Assembly: GCF_039614715.1 (NCBI RefSeq)
Contig: NZ_CP154857.1
Coordinates: forward strand, 4,030,001 to 4,094,000
Source: Microbacterium sp. AZCO
GTDB taxonomy: Bacteria > Actinomycetota > Actinomycetes > Actinomycetales > Microbacteriaceae
Reading direction: 5' to 3'
Length of the DNA: 64,000 nt
The notes beneath the pieces are model-generated. The model saw only the letters and a list, made by a program, of their open reading frames with translations. It ran no database searches and was not told the DNA's origin. The stretch's first letter is position 1. Every line of letters starts with the position of its first letter. Below, in pieces: positions 1-8,767 of this stretch. The translations under genes were made by a program, and so were the position numbers.

Positions 1-1026
1 AGCGGCGTCCCGGACGCCCGCGACCTCCTCAGCATGGGCTGGCACGGCGACTGGCGCCGACTCGCGCAGGCCTACTCCGGCCCCGCCTCGCCCTACTGGG
101 CGACGAAGGGCCTCCTCGGCATCTCGCTCCCCGCGGACCACCCCGTGTGGAGCGCCCCCGCCGAGCCGCTCCCCGTCGAGGCGGGCGACACGCTCCGCGC
201 CGTCCGAGCCGCCGGATGGGTCGTCTCGGGCACGCGGGCCGACGGCATCGTGCGCATCGTCAACCACGGCACGGACCACGCCGCCGAAGGCGCGCTCGTG
301 GGCGACTCGCCTCTCTACGCACGCCTCGGCTACTCGACCGCGACAGCGCCTCTCGCGAACGGCCGCGCCTGGCGCGAGCCGCTCGAGCAGTCCGTCGCAC
401 TCGTCGACGAGGCCGGCGAGGCCACGCACCGCGCCGCGATGCAGCTCCTCGACGTGCGGATCGACGGCGAGGTCGGCATCGCCGCGTCGACCTGGCCCGC
501 GCACTGGATCGAGCCGGCCGAGACGCAGGTGCGCCACGGCTCGGGCATCCAGGGTGACGTCATGATCGCCGGCCGGCTCACGGTCCGGTCGCTCGTGCGC
601 GGGCCGTGGGAGCTGCGCATCGTCGACCTCGACGCGCTCGAGCCCGGCTATGACGGTGCTCTGACTCTGCGCGTCGGCGGCTGGGCTGTCGCGGATGCCG
701 AGACGGCGGTTCGGGATGCCACGGCCCGCGCCGCGACCGTGCGGCTGGGCAGCGGCATCCATCCCCTCCTCGGGGAGGGAAGCGCAAGCGTCGAGGAGCG
801 GGCGGACTCGACCCCGCTCGGCGTTTCGGCGAGCGTGCCGGTCGTCAGCTTCCCCGCGGTCGCGGGCGAGCGCGTCGCCGTCATCGTCGAGCTCGCCGGC
901 ACCGCCGCCGACCTCGGCGCGGCGGCGCTCGAAGAGATCGCGGGCGAAGCCCGCGTGACGTGGCCCGACGGCGTCGTGACGACGACGCCCCTTCCAGACC
1001 CCCGGATCGTCCCCGCGACCCGGTGA
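1..1026 (+). CDS. DUF2264 family protein, C-terminal part (5' end outside window)
   Basis: The reading frame is open from the first base and the protein continues beyond the window, so only about the last 341 residues are seen. The stretch around residues 30-55 (SPYWATKGLL, then LPADHPVWSAPAEPLP) is typical of DUF2264 proteins, which are (alpha/alpha)6-type cytosolic proteins found in polysaccharide-utilisation loci. I recall that a DUF2264-type Bacteroides protein acting on arabinogalactan was assigned beta-glucuronidase activity (GH154), but I am not certain of that link. No signal peptide can be judged. It ends 56 bp before a sugar-binding lipoprotein gene and appears to belong to the same operon as the uronate genes, which suggests action on an imported uronic-acid oligosaccharide. 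Confidence 0.75.
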   Translation, partial: SGVPDARDLLSMGWHGDWRRLAQAYSGPASPYWATKGLLGISLPADHPVWSAPAEPLPVEAGDTLRAVRAAGWVVSGTRADGIVRIVNHGTDHAAEGALVGDSPLYARLGYSTATAPLANGRAWREPLEQSVALVDEAGEATHRAAMQLLDVRIDGEVGIAASTWPAHWIEPAETQVRHGSGIQGDVMIAGRLTVRSLVRGPWELRIVDLDALEPGYDGALTLRVGGWAVADAETAVRDATARAATVRLGSGIHPLLGEGSASVEERADSTPLGVSASVPVVSFPAVAGERVAVIVELAGTAADLGAAALEEIAGEARVTWPDGVVTTTPLPDPRIVPATR

Positions 1027-1082
1027 CCCTCAGGACCCGATGGCGGGTCCGGTATCTGCACTCGCAAAGGAGCAGCATCACA

Positions 1083-2390
1083 ATGAAGCGCACGTTCGCA
1101 GCAGCGGCGGGAATCGCCGTCGTCGCAACACTGTCGCTCGCCGCCTGCAGCGGCGGCTCGGGCGACAGCGCCCCCTCGGAGTCGTCGGGTCCTGTGACCC
1201 TGACGCTCTCGGGCTGGAGCCTCGAGACGACGCCGGAGTTCCAGACGCTCGCCGACGCCTTCCACGAGAAGAACCCCGACGTCACCGTCGAGCTCAAGGA
1301 GTACGACCCGGCCAACTACAACACGCTGGTCACGGCGGACCTCGCCGCCGGCGTCGGCCCCGACATCATCACGCAGAAGGAGGTCAAGTACGTCACGACC
1401 TTCCAGGAGGGCGGTCAGCTGCTCGACGTCTCCGACGTGAAGCTGCCCGACGGCATCAGCGGCACCTCGTCGTACGAGGTCGACGGCACCGCCTACGGCG
1501 TGCCCTACCGCCAGGACTCGTGGGTGCTCTTCTACAACAAGGACCTCTTCGACAAGGCCGGCGTCGATTACCCCGACGGCTCGTGGACGTGGGACGACTA
1601 CGACACGGCCGCCGCAGCGCTGAGCGAGGGCCTTGCCGGCGCCGGGAGCGCCGCCAAGGGCACCTACCAGCACCGCTGGCAGTCGACGGTCCAGGGCTTC
1701 GCGAACGCGCAGTCGAAGGGAGGCGACATCCTCAAGGGCGACTACGGCTACCTGAAGCCCTACTACGACCGCGTGCTCGCGCTGCAGAACGACGGGTCGC
1801 AGGTCGACTTCAACACCTCGAGCGCCAACCAGCTCACCTACCAGGGAGAGTTCGGCAAGCAGAACGCCGCCATGCTGCCCATGGGCACGTGGTACGTCGC
1901 GACGCTCATCGCGCAGCAGGCCTCGGGTGACGCCGACACCTTCAACTGGGGCATCGCGCCGATCCCGCAGCTGGACTCGAAGACGACCGGCACCGACAAC
2001 ACTCCCGTGACGTTCGGTGACCCGACCGGCTTCTCGATCAACGCCAACGTCGACAAGGCGAAGGTCGCCGCCGCGAAGGACTTCCTCGCGTTCGCCGCGA
2101 GCGAGGACGCCGCCAAGGCGCTCGCCGCGATCGGCATCACGCCGGCGCTCTTGAACGACTCCGTCGTCGACACGTACTTCTCGGTCAAGGGCGCGCCCAC
2201 CGACGACCTCTCGAAGTTCGCGTTCTCGACCCACGAGACGAAGCCCGAGAACCCGACGTCGAGCAAGACGGCGGCGATCCAGGGCATCCTGGGCGACCTG
2301 CACACGGCCGTGATGTCGGGCTCCGACACCATCGACAACGCGATCAAGACCGCTGAGGACCGCGTCAAGAACGAGGTCGGTCTCGACTGA
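1083..2390 (+). CDS. Sugar ABC transporter substrate-binding lipoprotein
   Basis: This 435-residue protein starts MKRTFAAAAG and has a lipoprotein signal ending in the lipobox LAAC (Cys about residue 21), followed by a Ser/Gly-rich linker. The rest is an extracellular solute-binding protein family 1 fold, with the family pattern TLSGWS...F.TLADAFHEKNPDVTVEL and PYRQDSWVLFYNKDLFDKAGVDYP. It should capture an oligosaccharide outside the membrane and deliver it to the two permeases downstream. I chose the ATG at 1083 because AAAGGAG lies at 1066-1072 and a signal peptide follows; an upstream in-frame start would place non-secretory sequence before it. The substrate is inferred from context to be a uronate-containing galactan fragment. 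Confidence 0.92.
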   Translation: MKRTFAAAAGIAVVATLSLAACSGGSGDSAPSESSGPVTLTLSGWSLETTPEFQTLADAFHEKNPDVTVELKEYDPANYNTLVTADLAAGVGPDIITQKEVKYVTTFQEGGQLLDVSDVKLPDGISGTSSYEVDGTAYGVPYRQDSWVLFYNKDLFDKAGVDYPDGSWTWDDYDTAAAALSEGLAGAGSAAKGTYQHRWQSTVQGFANAQSKGGDILKGDYGYLKPYYDRVLALQNDGSQVDFNTSSANQLTYQGEFGKQNAAMLPMGTWYVATLIAQQASGDADTFNWGIAPIPQLDSKTTGTDNTPVTFGDPTGFSINANVDKAKVAAAKDFLAFAASEDAAKALAAIGITPALLNDSVVDTYFSVKGAPTDDLSKFAFSTHETKPENPTSSKTAAIQGILGDLHTAVMSGSDTIDNAIKTAEDRVKNEVGLD

Positions 2391-2400
2391 CCGATCCGCG

Positions 2401-2432
2401 GGTGGCCGGGGGCGCGTGCGCACCCGGCCACC
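2401..2432 (+). promoter_or_regulatory. Intercistronic stem-loop between binding-protein and permease genes
   Basis: The arms GGTGGCCGGG (2401-2410) and CCCGGCCACC (2423-2432) are perfectly complementary. An inner GCGC/GCGC pair closes the hairpin after a single G-A mismatch. It starts 10 nt after the binding-protein stop codon and no T-run follows. Such hairpins after the binding-protein gene are known in malE-type operons, where they protect the upstream message or attenuate readthrough so that binding protein exceeds permease. That role here is inference. Confidence 0.7.
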
Positions 2433-2463
2433 CCACCATCCCGCTTCCCCTCTGGAGGACCCC

Positions 2464-3405
2464 ATGACGAGCCTCGTCGCCGACGACGTCGCCACCGCGG
2501 CGAAGCCGCCCGCCTCGCCCCGCAGACGACGGTCGAAGCTGGCGCTGCGCAACACGCTGATCGGCTGGAGCTTCATCCTCCCGAACTTCCTCGGGTTCGC
2601 GCTCCTGACCCTCGTGCCGGTCGTGACGCTCTTCTACATGTCGTTCACGAACTGGAATGTGTTCGGCAAGGCCGACTGGATCGGTCTCGCGAACTTCCAG
2701 CGCCTGCTCGGCGACGGCAGCTTCCGCATCTCCGTCGTCAACACCCTCTACTACTCGGTGATGCACATCCCGCTGACGATCGTCGTCTCGCTGGGCCTCG
2801 CGCTGCTGCTCAACAACAAGCTGCGCGGCATCGCCTTCTTCCGCACCGCCGCGTTCTTCCCCTACATCACCTCGATCGTCGCGATCGCGGTCGTGTGGAA
2901 CCTGCTCTTCAGCCCCGACTACGGCCCGATCAACCAGATCCTGCGGTTCATCGGGGTGGACAACCCGCCCGGATGGCTCACCTCGGCGCAGTGGGCGATG
3001 CCCGCCGTCGTCATCGTCAGCACGTGGCGCGACATGGGCTACTACATGATCCTGTTCCTCGCGGGTCTCCAGACCGTTCCGCGCGAGCTGCACGAGGCGG
3101 CCCGCGTCGACGGCGCCAACGTGTTCCAGCGCTTCTTCAACGTGACGCTCCCGTGCCTGCGGCCGACGATGTTCTTCGTCACGGTCATGCTCACGATCAA
3201 CTCGTTCAAGATCTTCGACCTCATCCTTGTGATGACGAACGGCGGCCCCGGACAGGCGACGCTCGTGCTGTCGCAGTTCATCTACAAGAAGGGCTTCGAG
3301 GAGAGCCAGTTCGGCTACGCGTCCGCCGCGGCCGTCGCCCTCTTCCTCATGTGCATCGTCGTCACGATCATCCAGTTCTTCTGGAACAAGCGGAGGAGCT
3401 ACTGA
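2464..3405 (+). CDS. Sugar ABC transporter permease (MalF-type)
   Basis: This is a 313-residue inner-membrane permease with about six hydrophobic segments. It carries the cytoplasmic EAA loop, seen as ELHEAARVDGANVFQRFF followed by VTLPCLRP, which docks the ATPase. The ATG at 2464 is preceded by GGAGG at 2454-2458 with a 5-nt spacer; the frame extends further upstream without a Shine-Dalgarno site. Its stop codon overlaps the start of the second permease by one base (TGATG), so the two halves of the channel are translationally coupled. No ATP-binding subunit is encoded nearby, so a shared MsiK-like ATPase elsewhere is likely. Confidence 0.93.
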   Translation: MTSLVADDVATAAKPPASPRRRRSKLALRNTLIGWSFILPNFLGFALLTLVPVVTLFYMSFTNWNVFGKADWIGLANFQRLLGDGSFRISVVNTLYYSVMHIPLTIVVSLGLALLLNNKLRGIAFFRTAAFFPYITSIVAIAVVWNLLFSPDYGPINQILRFIGVDNPPGWLTSAQWAMPAVVIVSTWRDMGYYMILFLAGLQTVPRELHEAARVDGANVFQRFFNVTLPCLRPTMFFVTVMLTINSFKIFDLILVMTNGGPGQATLVLSQFIYKKGFEESQFGYASAAAVALFLMCIVVTIIQFFWNKRRSY

Positions 3406-4322
3406 TGACCGCCGTGGAAAGCCCCCTCACCCGTCGTCAGCTGCAGCGCGTCGCGGAGGAGCAGTCGCCCCCGCCCGTCGACCGCACCACGCTGAGCCCG
3501 GGGCGGCGCATCGCCCGGATCGTGGGCTACGCGGTGCTCGTGATCGCCGCCATCGGGCTCCTCATGCCGTTCTTCTGGATGGTCATGAGCTCGCTCAAGT
3601 CGGCCAACGAGGTCTTCTCGGTACCCATCAAGTGGTTCCCCGAGACCTTCGTGTGGAGCAACTACGTCGACATCTGGACGCAGTCGAACATGCTCACGTG
3701 GATCCGCAACACGCTCGTGCTCGCGGTCGTCGTGACGTTCCTGCAGGTGCTCACGGGATCGTTCGCCGCCTACGGCTTCGCCAAGATGCGCTTCCCGGGG
3801 CGCGACGTGCTCTTCATCGTCTACATCGCGACGATCGCGGTGCCGTGGCAGTCGTACATGATCCCGCAGTTCATCCTGCTGTCGAACTTCAAGGTCTCGA
3901 ACACGCTGTGGGCCATCATCCTGATCCAGGCGTTCGGCGCCTTCGGCGTCTTCCTGATGAAGCAGTACTACGAGACGATCCCGGAGGAGCTGTCCGAGGC
4001 GGCCCGGCTCGACGGTCTGAGCGAGTACGCGATCTGGCGGCGGATCATGCTGCCGCTGTCGATCCCGGCCCTCGCGAGCCTCACGCTGCTCACCTTCGTG
4101 AACACGTGGAACGACTACCTCGGACCGCTCATCTACCTGCGCAACCCCGACCTGTGGACGATCCAGCTGGGTCTCAAGAGCTTCGTGTCCAACCTCTACG
4201 ACACGAACTACGCCCTTCTGTTCGCGGGCCTGACGATCTCGGTGATCCCGATCGCGATCATCTTCATGCTGGGCCAGCGCTTCTTCATCGAGGGCATCGC
4301 GACGAGCGGGATGAAGGGATGA
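3405..4322 (+). CDS. Sugar ABC transporter permease (MalG-type)
   Basis: This 305-residue protein is the second permease of the importer. After a hydrophilic N-terminus of about 35 residues it has six predicted membrane segments and an EAA loop (ELSEAARLDGLSEYAIWRRI, then MLPLSIP). The C-terminus FIEGIATSGMKG is characteristic of the MalG/CUT1 group. Translation starts at the ATG overlapping the upstream stop. Its own stop overlaps the ATG of the DUF624 gene in an ATGA. It would carry the oligosaccharide bound by the lipoprotein at 1083. Confidence 0.93.
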   Translation: MTAVESPLTRRQLQRVAEEQSPPPVDRTTLSPGRRIARIVGYAVLVIAAIGLLMPFFWMVMSSLKSANEVFSVPIKWFPETFVWSNYVDIWTQSNMLTWIRNTLVLAVVVTFLQVLTGSFAAYGFAKMRFPGRDVLFIVYIATIAVPWQSYMIPQFILLSNFKVSNTLWAIILIQAFGAFGVFLMKQYYETIPEELSEAARLDGLSEYAIWRRIMLPLSIPALASLTLLTFVNTWNDYLGPLIYLRNPDLWTIQLGLKSFVSNLYDTNYALLFAGLTISVIPIAIIFMLGQRFFIEGIATSGMKG

Positions 4323-4999
4323 ACGCCCTCCGCCGCATCTCGCACGAGTCGTACGCGAACGTCTTCGGCGTCGTCTACCTCGGCCTCATGACGAACGCGC
4401 TGCTGCTCGCGGCATCCTTCCCGCTCGTCCTCCTGCTCGTGACGACCGACCCGGCGCGCTCCTGGCCGCTCCTCGCGGTCGCGGCGCCGCTCGCGGCCCC
4501 CGGGCTCACCGCGACGTTCACGGTGTTCCGCGCGCATGCGGCGGGCTCGACGACCGTCGCCCGGGATTTCGTCGGCGGCCTCCGCGCCACGTGGCGCCGG
4601 TCGCTCGCACTCGGCGCGATGCTGTCGACCCTCGTCGTCGTGCTGCTCGTCGATGTGCGGTTCTTCTCCGACTCCCCGTTCGCGGTCGTCGCGATCCCGG
4701 CCCTCGCGGTGCTGACGGTGCTCGCGATGGGGACGGGACTCCTCGCCTTCGTCGCGATCGCCGAGGACCCGCACGCCCGCCTGCGCGATCTGCTGCGTGC
4801 GAGCGCCTGGCTCGCGGTGCGGCGGTGGTACCTCTCGGCGGTCTCGCTGCTCGTGCTCGCGGCGCAGGCGACGCTGTTCGCGTCGCTCCCCGCCATCGCG
4901 ATCGGCCTCACGGCGGCAGCCGCCCTCTACCTCGCGTGGGCGAACTCGCGCTTCACGCTCCGGCCCGTGCTCGCGATGGAAGACGCGCAGGCCGCCTGA
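4319..4999 (+). CDS. DUF624 (YesL-like) membrane protein
   Basis: This 226-residue integral membrane protein has about five hydrophobic segments (for example NALLLAASFPLVLLLV and TALAVLTVLAMGTGLLAFVA-like stretches). It resembles the DUF624/YesL family, whose members sit next to CUT1 sugar importers in rhamnogalacturonan and arabinogalactan loci. The molecular role is not known; a transporter accessory function is usually assumed from linkage. Translation starts at an ATG overlapping the upstream permease stop by 4 nt, so expression is coupled to the importer. Confidence 0.8.
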   Translation: MNALRRISHESYANVFGVVYLGLMTNALLLAASFPLVLLLVTTDPARSWPLLAVAAPLAAPGLTATFTVFRAHAAGSTTVARDFVGGLRATWRRSLALGAMLSTLVVVLLVDVRFFSDSPFAVVAIPALAVLTVLAMGTGLLAFVAIAEDPHARLRDLLRASAWLAVRRWYLSAVSLLVLAAQATLFASLPAIAIGLTAAAALYLAWANSRFTLRPVLAMEDAQAA

Positions 5000-5055
5000 C
5001 CGGCGCACCGCGTCCCGAGCACTCCGACCGACACCGAAGAAGGAACACGACACCG

Positions 5056-6240
5056 ATGACGACCACGCCCCCGACCCAGGAGCGGACCGCCGTGGCGGCG
5101 GAACCGGCCCTCGCCGGCGCCCTCGCCACCGTTCGCCGCAACATCGCCGCCTTCGGCGACGCCTACCCCGACGACACCACGACCGACGGGCGCTACCTGC
5201 TGCGTCCCGCCGACGGGATCTTCCCCGAGGGCGGCAACCGCGGCTGGACCACGAGCTTCTGGCCCGGGATGCAGTGGCTCGCGTACGAGCTGACGGGCGA
5301 GAGCGAGTTCCGGGATGCCGCCCTCCGCCACGCGGCCGACTTCGAGCGGCGTGTCCGCCAGGGCGAAGACCTCGACACGCACGACCTCGGCTTCCTCTAC
5401 ACGCTCGCCTCGGTCGCGCCGTGGCGCCTCCTGGGCGACGAGAGCGCGCGCGCGGCGGCGGTGCTCGCCGCCGACCATCTCATGGCGCGCTACCTCGAGC
5501 CGGCCGGAATCATCCAGGCGTGGGGCGACCTCAGCGACCCCGCTCAGCGCGGCCGCACCATCATCGACAGCCTCATGAACATGCCGCTCCTCACGTGGGC
5601 GTACGAGCAGACGGGCGAGGAGCGCTTCGCCGAGGCGGTGCGCCGGCACACGACCGAGCTGCGCGTGCACATCCTCCGCGAGGACGACTCCACCTTCCAC
5701 ACCTTCTACTGGGATGCCTCGACCGGCGAGCCGCTGCGCGGCGCGACCGAGCAGGGCGCCCACGATGACTCGTGCTGGGCCCGCGGGCAGGCCTGGGGTG
5801 TCTACGGATTCGCGCTCAACCACCGCGCGACCGGTGACGCCGCTCTCCTCGACGCTGCCTGGCGCTGCGCCGACTACTTCCTCGCGCACCTCCCCGCCGA
5901 CGACGTGCCCTTCTGGGATCTCGTGTACCACGACGGCAGCGACGCGCCCCGCGACAGCTCGGCGGCGGCCATCGCCGTATGCGGGCTCTTCGAGCTCGCG
6001 GATCTCGAGCCGGGCACCGAGCGCGCCGGGCGCGCGACGAGGGCCGCCCACGCGATCCTCGACTCGCTTGTCGCCGGGTACACGCCCGAGCGGCCCGAGG
6101 CGTCGGACGCCCTGCTCCTGCACGGCGTCTACGACCTGCCGAAGGACAACGGCGTGGACGAGGGCAACCTGTGGGGCGACTACTTCTACCTCGAGGCCCT
6201 CACGCGCCGCGCGCTCCCGGGCTGGAAGCCGTACTGGTGA
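5056..6240 (+). CDS. GH88 family unsaturated glucuronyl hydrolase
   Basis: This 394-residue protein removes the 4,5-unsaturated (or hydrated) uronic acid from the non-reducing end of oligosaccharides left by polysaccharide lyases. The two catalytic aspartates of the family are recognisable as D110 in THDLGF and D171 in TIIDSLMN. ARGQAWGVYGFAL and PRDSSAAAIAVCGL are strong GH88 signatures, and the length fits. No signal peptide is present, so it acts in the cytoplasm after import. AGAAGGA lies 13-19 nt before the ATG. A GH105 assignment (unsaturated rhamnogalacturonyl hydrolase) is the main alternative because the two families share one Pfam domain. Its product would feed the kduI/kduD/kdgK/eda enzymes encoded just downstream. 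Confidence 0.88.
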   Translation: MTTTPPTQERTAVAAEPALAGALATVRRNIAAFGDAYPDDTTTDGRYLLRPADGIFPEGGNRGWTTSFWPGMQWLAYELTGESEFRDAALRHAADFERRVRQGEDLDTHDLGFLYTLASVAPWRLLGDESARAAAVLAADHLMARYLEPAGIIQAWGDLSDPAQRGRTIIDSLMNMPLLTWAYEQTGEERFAEAVRRHTTELRVHILREDDSTFHTFYWDASTGEPLRGATEQGAHDDSCWARGQAWGVYGFALNHRATGDAALLDAAWRCADYFLAHLPADDVPFWDLVYHDGSDAPRDSSAAAIAVCGLFELADLEPGTERAGRATRAAHAILDSLVAGYTPERPEASDALLLHGVYDLPKDNGVDEGNLWGDYFYLEALTRRALPGWKPYW

Positions 6241-7136
6241 GGCTGGTCACCATCGGTACGGCCGACGGGCCGCGAGCGGCATCCATCGTCACGGATGCCG
6301 ACGGCCACGACCGCGTCGTCGAACTGGCGGATGCCGCCGCCGACGTCGTGACGATCCTCGGCGATGCCGGGCTGCTGGCCGCCGTGCGGGCCGAAGCGGC
6401 GGCGCACGATCCCGCCAGGCTTCCCCGCCTCGACGACGTCGACCTGCTCGCCCCCGTCGTGCCCGGCAAGATCCTGTGCCTCGGATACAACTACCGCGGG
6501 CATGTGCCCGACGGCGTCGACCCGACCGCGAACGACCCGGAGTGGCCCGACGTCTTCGTCAAGACGCCCAATACGCTCGCCGGTCCTCGCGACGCCGTCG
6601 TGATCCCGCCCGATGCGACCGACGTCGACTACGAGGGCGAGGTCGCGGTCGTCATCGGGCGCCGGGCGCAGCGGGTCGCGCTCGACGATGCGCTCGACCA
6701 CGTCGGCGGGTACACGATCCTCAACGACGTGTCCGATCGGGCGTGGCAGCGGCGGCAGAGCCAGTGGGCGCTCGGCAAGTGCTCCGACGGCTTCGCGCCG
6801 CTCGGCCCGTGGGTCGTCACGCCCGACGAGGTCGGCGACCCGCAGGACCTTCTCGTCGAGGTCGTGCGCGACGGCGTCGTGACGGTGTCGCAGTCGACGT
6901 CGACGACGATCTTCAGCGTCGCGTTCGTCATCCATCACCTCAGCCAGGTGCTGACCCTCGAGCCCGGCGACATCGTCTCGACGGGCACGCCGCAGAAACT
7001 CCCCGAGGCTCAGGAGGCGCATCGGCCGCTCGCCTATGGCGATGCCGTCACGGTCCGCGTCTCGCGGATCGGCGAGCTCACCACCCGATTCATCGCCGCT
7101 CCGGCGACGACCGCAGCCCAGGAGGCCGCCGCATGA
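6237..7136 (+). CDS. Fumarylacetoacetate hydrolase (FAH) family protein
   Basis: This 299-residue protein has the FAH fold with the metal-binding acidic residues in DYEGEVAVVIG and NDVSDRAWQ, plus the family segment ...GDIVSTGTPQ. Family members are hydratases, lyases or C-C hydrolases acting on 2-keto acids. The GTG at 6237 is favoured as start because it overlaps the GH88 stop in GTGA. The gene lies between GH88 and kduD in a chain of overlapping genes, so it probably handles a 2-keto-3-deoxy-type uronate intermediate or a spontaneous by-product. The exact substrate cannot be read from the sequence. Confidence 0.8.
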   Translation: MRLVTIGTADGPRAASIVTDADGHDRVVELADAAADVVTILGDAGLLAAVRAEAAAHDPARLPRLDDVDLLAPVVPGKILCLGYNYRGHVPDGVDPTANDPEWPDVFVKTPNTLAGPRDAVVIPPDATDVDYEGEVAVVIGRRAQRVALDDALDHVGGYTILNDVSDRAWQRRQSQWALGKCSDGFAPLGPWVVTPDEVGDPQDLLVEVVRDGVVTVSQSTSTTIFSVAFVIHHLSQVLTLEPGDIVSTGTPQKLPEAQEAHRPLAYGDAVTVRVSRIGELTTRFIAAPATTAAQEAAA

Positions 7137-7897
7137 TCCTCGACTCGTTCCGCCTCGACGGCCGCGTCGCCCTCGTCACGGGCTCGAGCCGCGGCCTCGG
7201 GCAGGGTGCGGCGATCGCGCTTGCCGGGGCCGGGGCCGACATCGCGCTCATCGACCGCGGCGACCCCGCCGAGACGATCGCTGCGGTGGAGGCGCTCGGC
7301 CGTCGCGTCCACAGCGTGCGCCGCGACCTCATCGGGGCGGCCCCCGCCGACCTCTCCTCGGCGGTCGACGAGGTCGTCGCCGAGCTCGGACGCGTCGACA
7401 TCCTCGTCAACAACGCCGGCACGATCCGCCGCGCCCCCGCCGCCGAGTACACGGCCGACGACTGGACCGACGTCCTGTCGGTCAACCTCGACGCCGTCTT
7501 CCACCTCTCGCAGGCGGCGGGCCGGCACATGATCGCACAGGGCCACGGGCGCATCATCAACGTCGCCTCGATGCTCTCGTTCCAGGGCGGCATCCTCGTG
7601 CCGGCGTACACGGCGTCCAAGCACGCCGTCGCAGGACTCACGAAGGCCCTCGCCAACGAGTGGGCCGCATCCGGCGTGACGGTCAACGCTATCGCGCCGG
7701 GCTATATGGCGACCGACAACACGGCGGCCCTTCGCGCCGACCTCGAGCGTGAGAAGTCGATCAAGGCCCGCATCCCCGCGGGCCGCTGGGGCACGCCCGC
7801 CGACCTGCAGGGCGCGTTCGTCTTCCTCGCCTCGGATGCCGCCGCCTACGTCACCGGCGCGATCATGCCGGTCGACGGCGGCTGGCTCGTCCGCTGA
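7133..7897 (+). CDS. kduD: KduD-like 2-dehydro-3-deoxy-D-gluconate 5-dehydrogenase (SDR)
   Basis: This 254-residue classical short-chain dehydrogenase has the cofactor loop TGSSRGLGQG, the NNAG motif and the catalytic Ser/Tyr/Lys set (ASMLSF, then YTASK). The N-terminal pattern FRLDGRVALVTG and the closing GAIMPVDGGWLVR match KduD (2-deoxy-gluconate 3-dehydrogenase) proteins. In the pathway it reduces 2,5-diketo-3-deoxygluconate, made by KduI, to 2-keto-3-deoxygluconate with NAD(P)H. The ATG overlaps the FAH stop by 4 nt. The assignment rests on family pattern plus the adjacent kduI. Confidence 0.88.
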   Translation: MILDSFRLDGRVALVTGSSRGLGQGAAIALAGAGADIALIDRGDPAETIAAVEALGRRVHSVRRDLIGAAPADLSSAVDEVVAELGRVDILVNNAGTIRRAPAAEYTADDWTDVLSVNLDAVFHLSQAAGRHMIAQGHGRIINVASMLSFQGGILVPAYTASKHAVAGLTKALANEWAASGVTVNAIAPGYMATDNTAALRADLEREKSIKARIPAGRWGTPADLQGAFVFLASDAAAYVTGAIMPVDGGWLVR

Positions 7898-7929
7898 CAT
7901 CCCGAACCGCATACGAAACCAGGAGCGAC

Positions 7930-8760
7930 ATGGAACAGCGCTACGCGACCAACCCCGACCAGATCCCCGGCATGACGACGGCAGACCTTCGCGAGCGGTA
8001 CCTCGTGCCCGAGATCTTCGTGCCCGGTGAGATCACCCTCGTCTACACGCACCACGACCGCATCGTGCTCGGCGGTGCGACGCCAGCCGGCGGCACGCTC
8101 GAGCTGACGGGATACCCCGAGATCCGCAGCGACCACTTCCTCGAGCACCGCGAGCTCGGCATCATCAACGTCGGCGGCACGGGAACGGTGACCGCCGACG
8201 GGGAGGTGTACACGCTCGTCAAAGGCGCATGCCTCTACCTCGGGCGCGGCATCCAGGCGGTGTCGTTCGCGGATGCCGGCGGTGAGTCGGGCGCGCAGTT
8301 CTACCTCTTTTCGGCACCGGCGCACACGACGTATCCGTCGGCGCTGGTGAACCCGGGCGATGGCACGGTGCGGGAGCTCGGCGACCAGGCGACCTCGAAC
8401 CGCCGCACCCTGAACCAGTACATCCACGAGAACGGCGTGCGCTCGTGCCAGATCGTGATGGGTGTGACGCAGCTGCACGAGGGCTCGATGTGGAACACGA
8501 TGCCCGCACACACGCACGACCGCCGCACGGAGTGCTACCTCTACTTCGACGTGCCCGAGGATGCCCGCGTCATCCACCTCCTCGGCGAGCGCGAGGAGAC
8601 GCGTCACCTCGTCGTCGCCGACCGCCAGGCGATCATCTCGCCGAGCTGGTCGCTGCACTCCGGCGTCGGCACTGCCGCCTACTCCTTCATCTGGGCGATG
8701 GCGGGCGAGAACCAGGCTTTCGACGACATGGATGCCGCGCCCGTCACCGACCTGCGATGA
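7930..8760 (+). CDS. kduI: 5-dehydro-4-deoxy-D-glucuronate isomerase KduI
   Basis: This 276-residue cupin-type isomerase is nearly the same length as the E. coli enzyme. The zinc ligands fall at H194, H196, E201 (PAHTHDRRTECYLYF) and H243 (SWSLHSG), two residues before the E. coli positions. It converts 5-keto-4-deoxyuronate, the open-chain form of unsaturated glucuronate or galacturonate, to 2,5-diketo-3-deoxygluconate in the cytoplasm. AGGAG precedes the ATG at a good distance. Its presence shows that the locus processes unsaturated uronates, in agreement with the GH88 gene. Confidence 0.96.
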   Translation: MEQRYATNPDQIPGMTTADLRERYLVPEIFVPGEITLVYTHHDRIVLGGATPAGGTLELTGYPEIRSDHFLEHRELGIINVGGTGTVTADGEVYTLVKGACLYLGRGIQAVSFADAGGESGAQFYLFSAPAHTTYPSALVNPGDGTVRELGDQATSNRRTLNQYIHENGVRSCQIVMGVTQLHEGSMWNTMPAHTHDRRTECYLYFDVPEDARVIHLLGEREETRHLVVADRQAIISPSWSLHSGVGTAAYSFIWAMAGENQAFDDMDAAPVTDLR

Positions 8761-8767
8761 TCGGCCG

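Noticed and set aside
960..1082. Upstream extension of the first binding-protein gene
   Set aside because: The longer frame overlaps the DUF2264 gene and puts Arg-rich sequence before the lipoprotein signal. The ATG at 1083 has AAAGGAG and a normal signal sequence.
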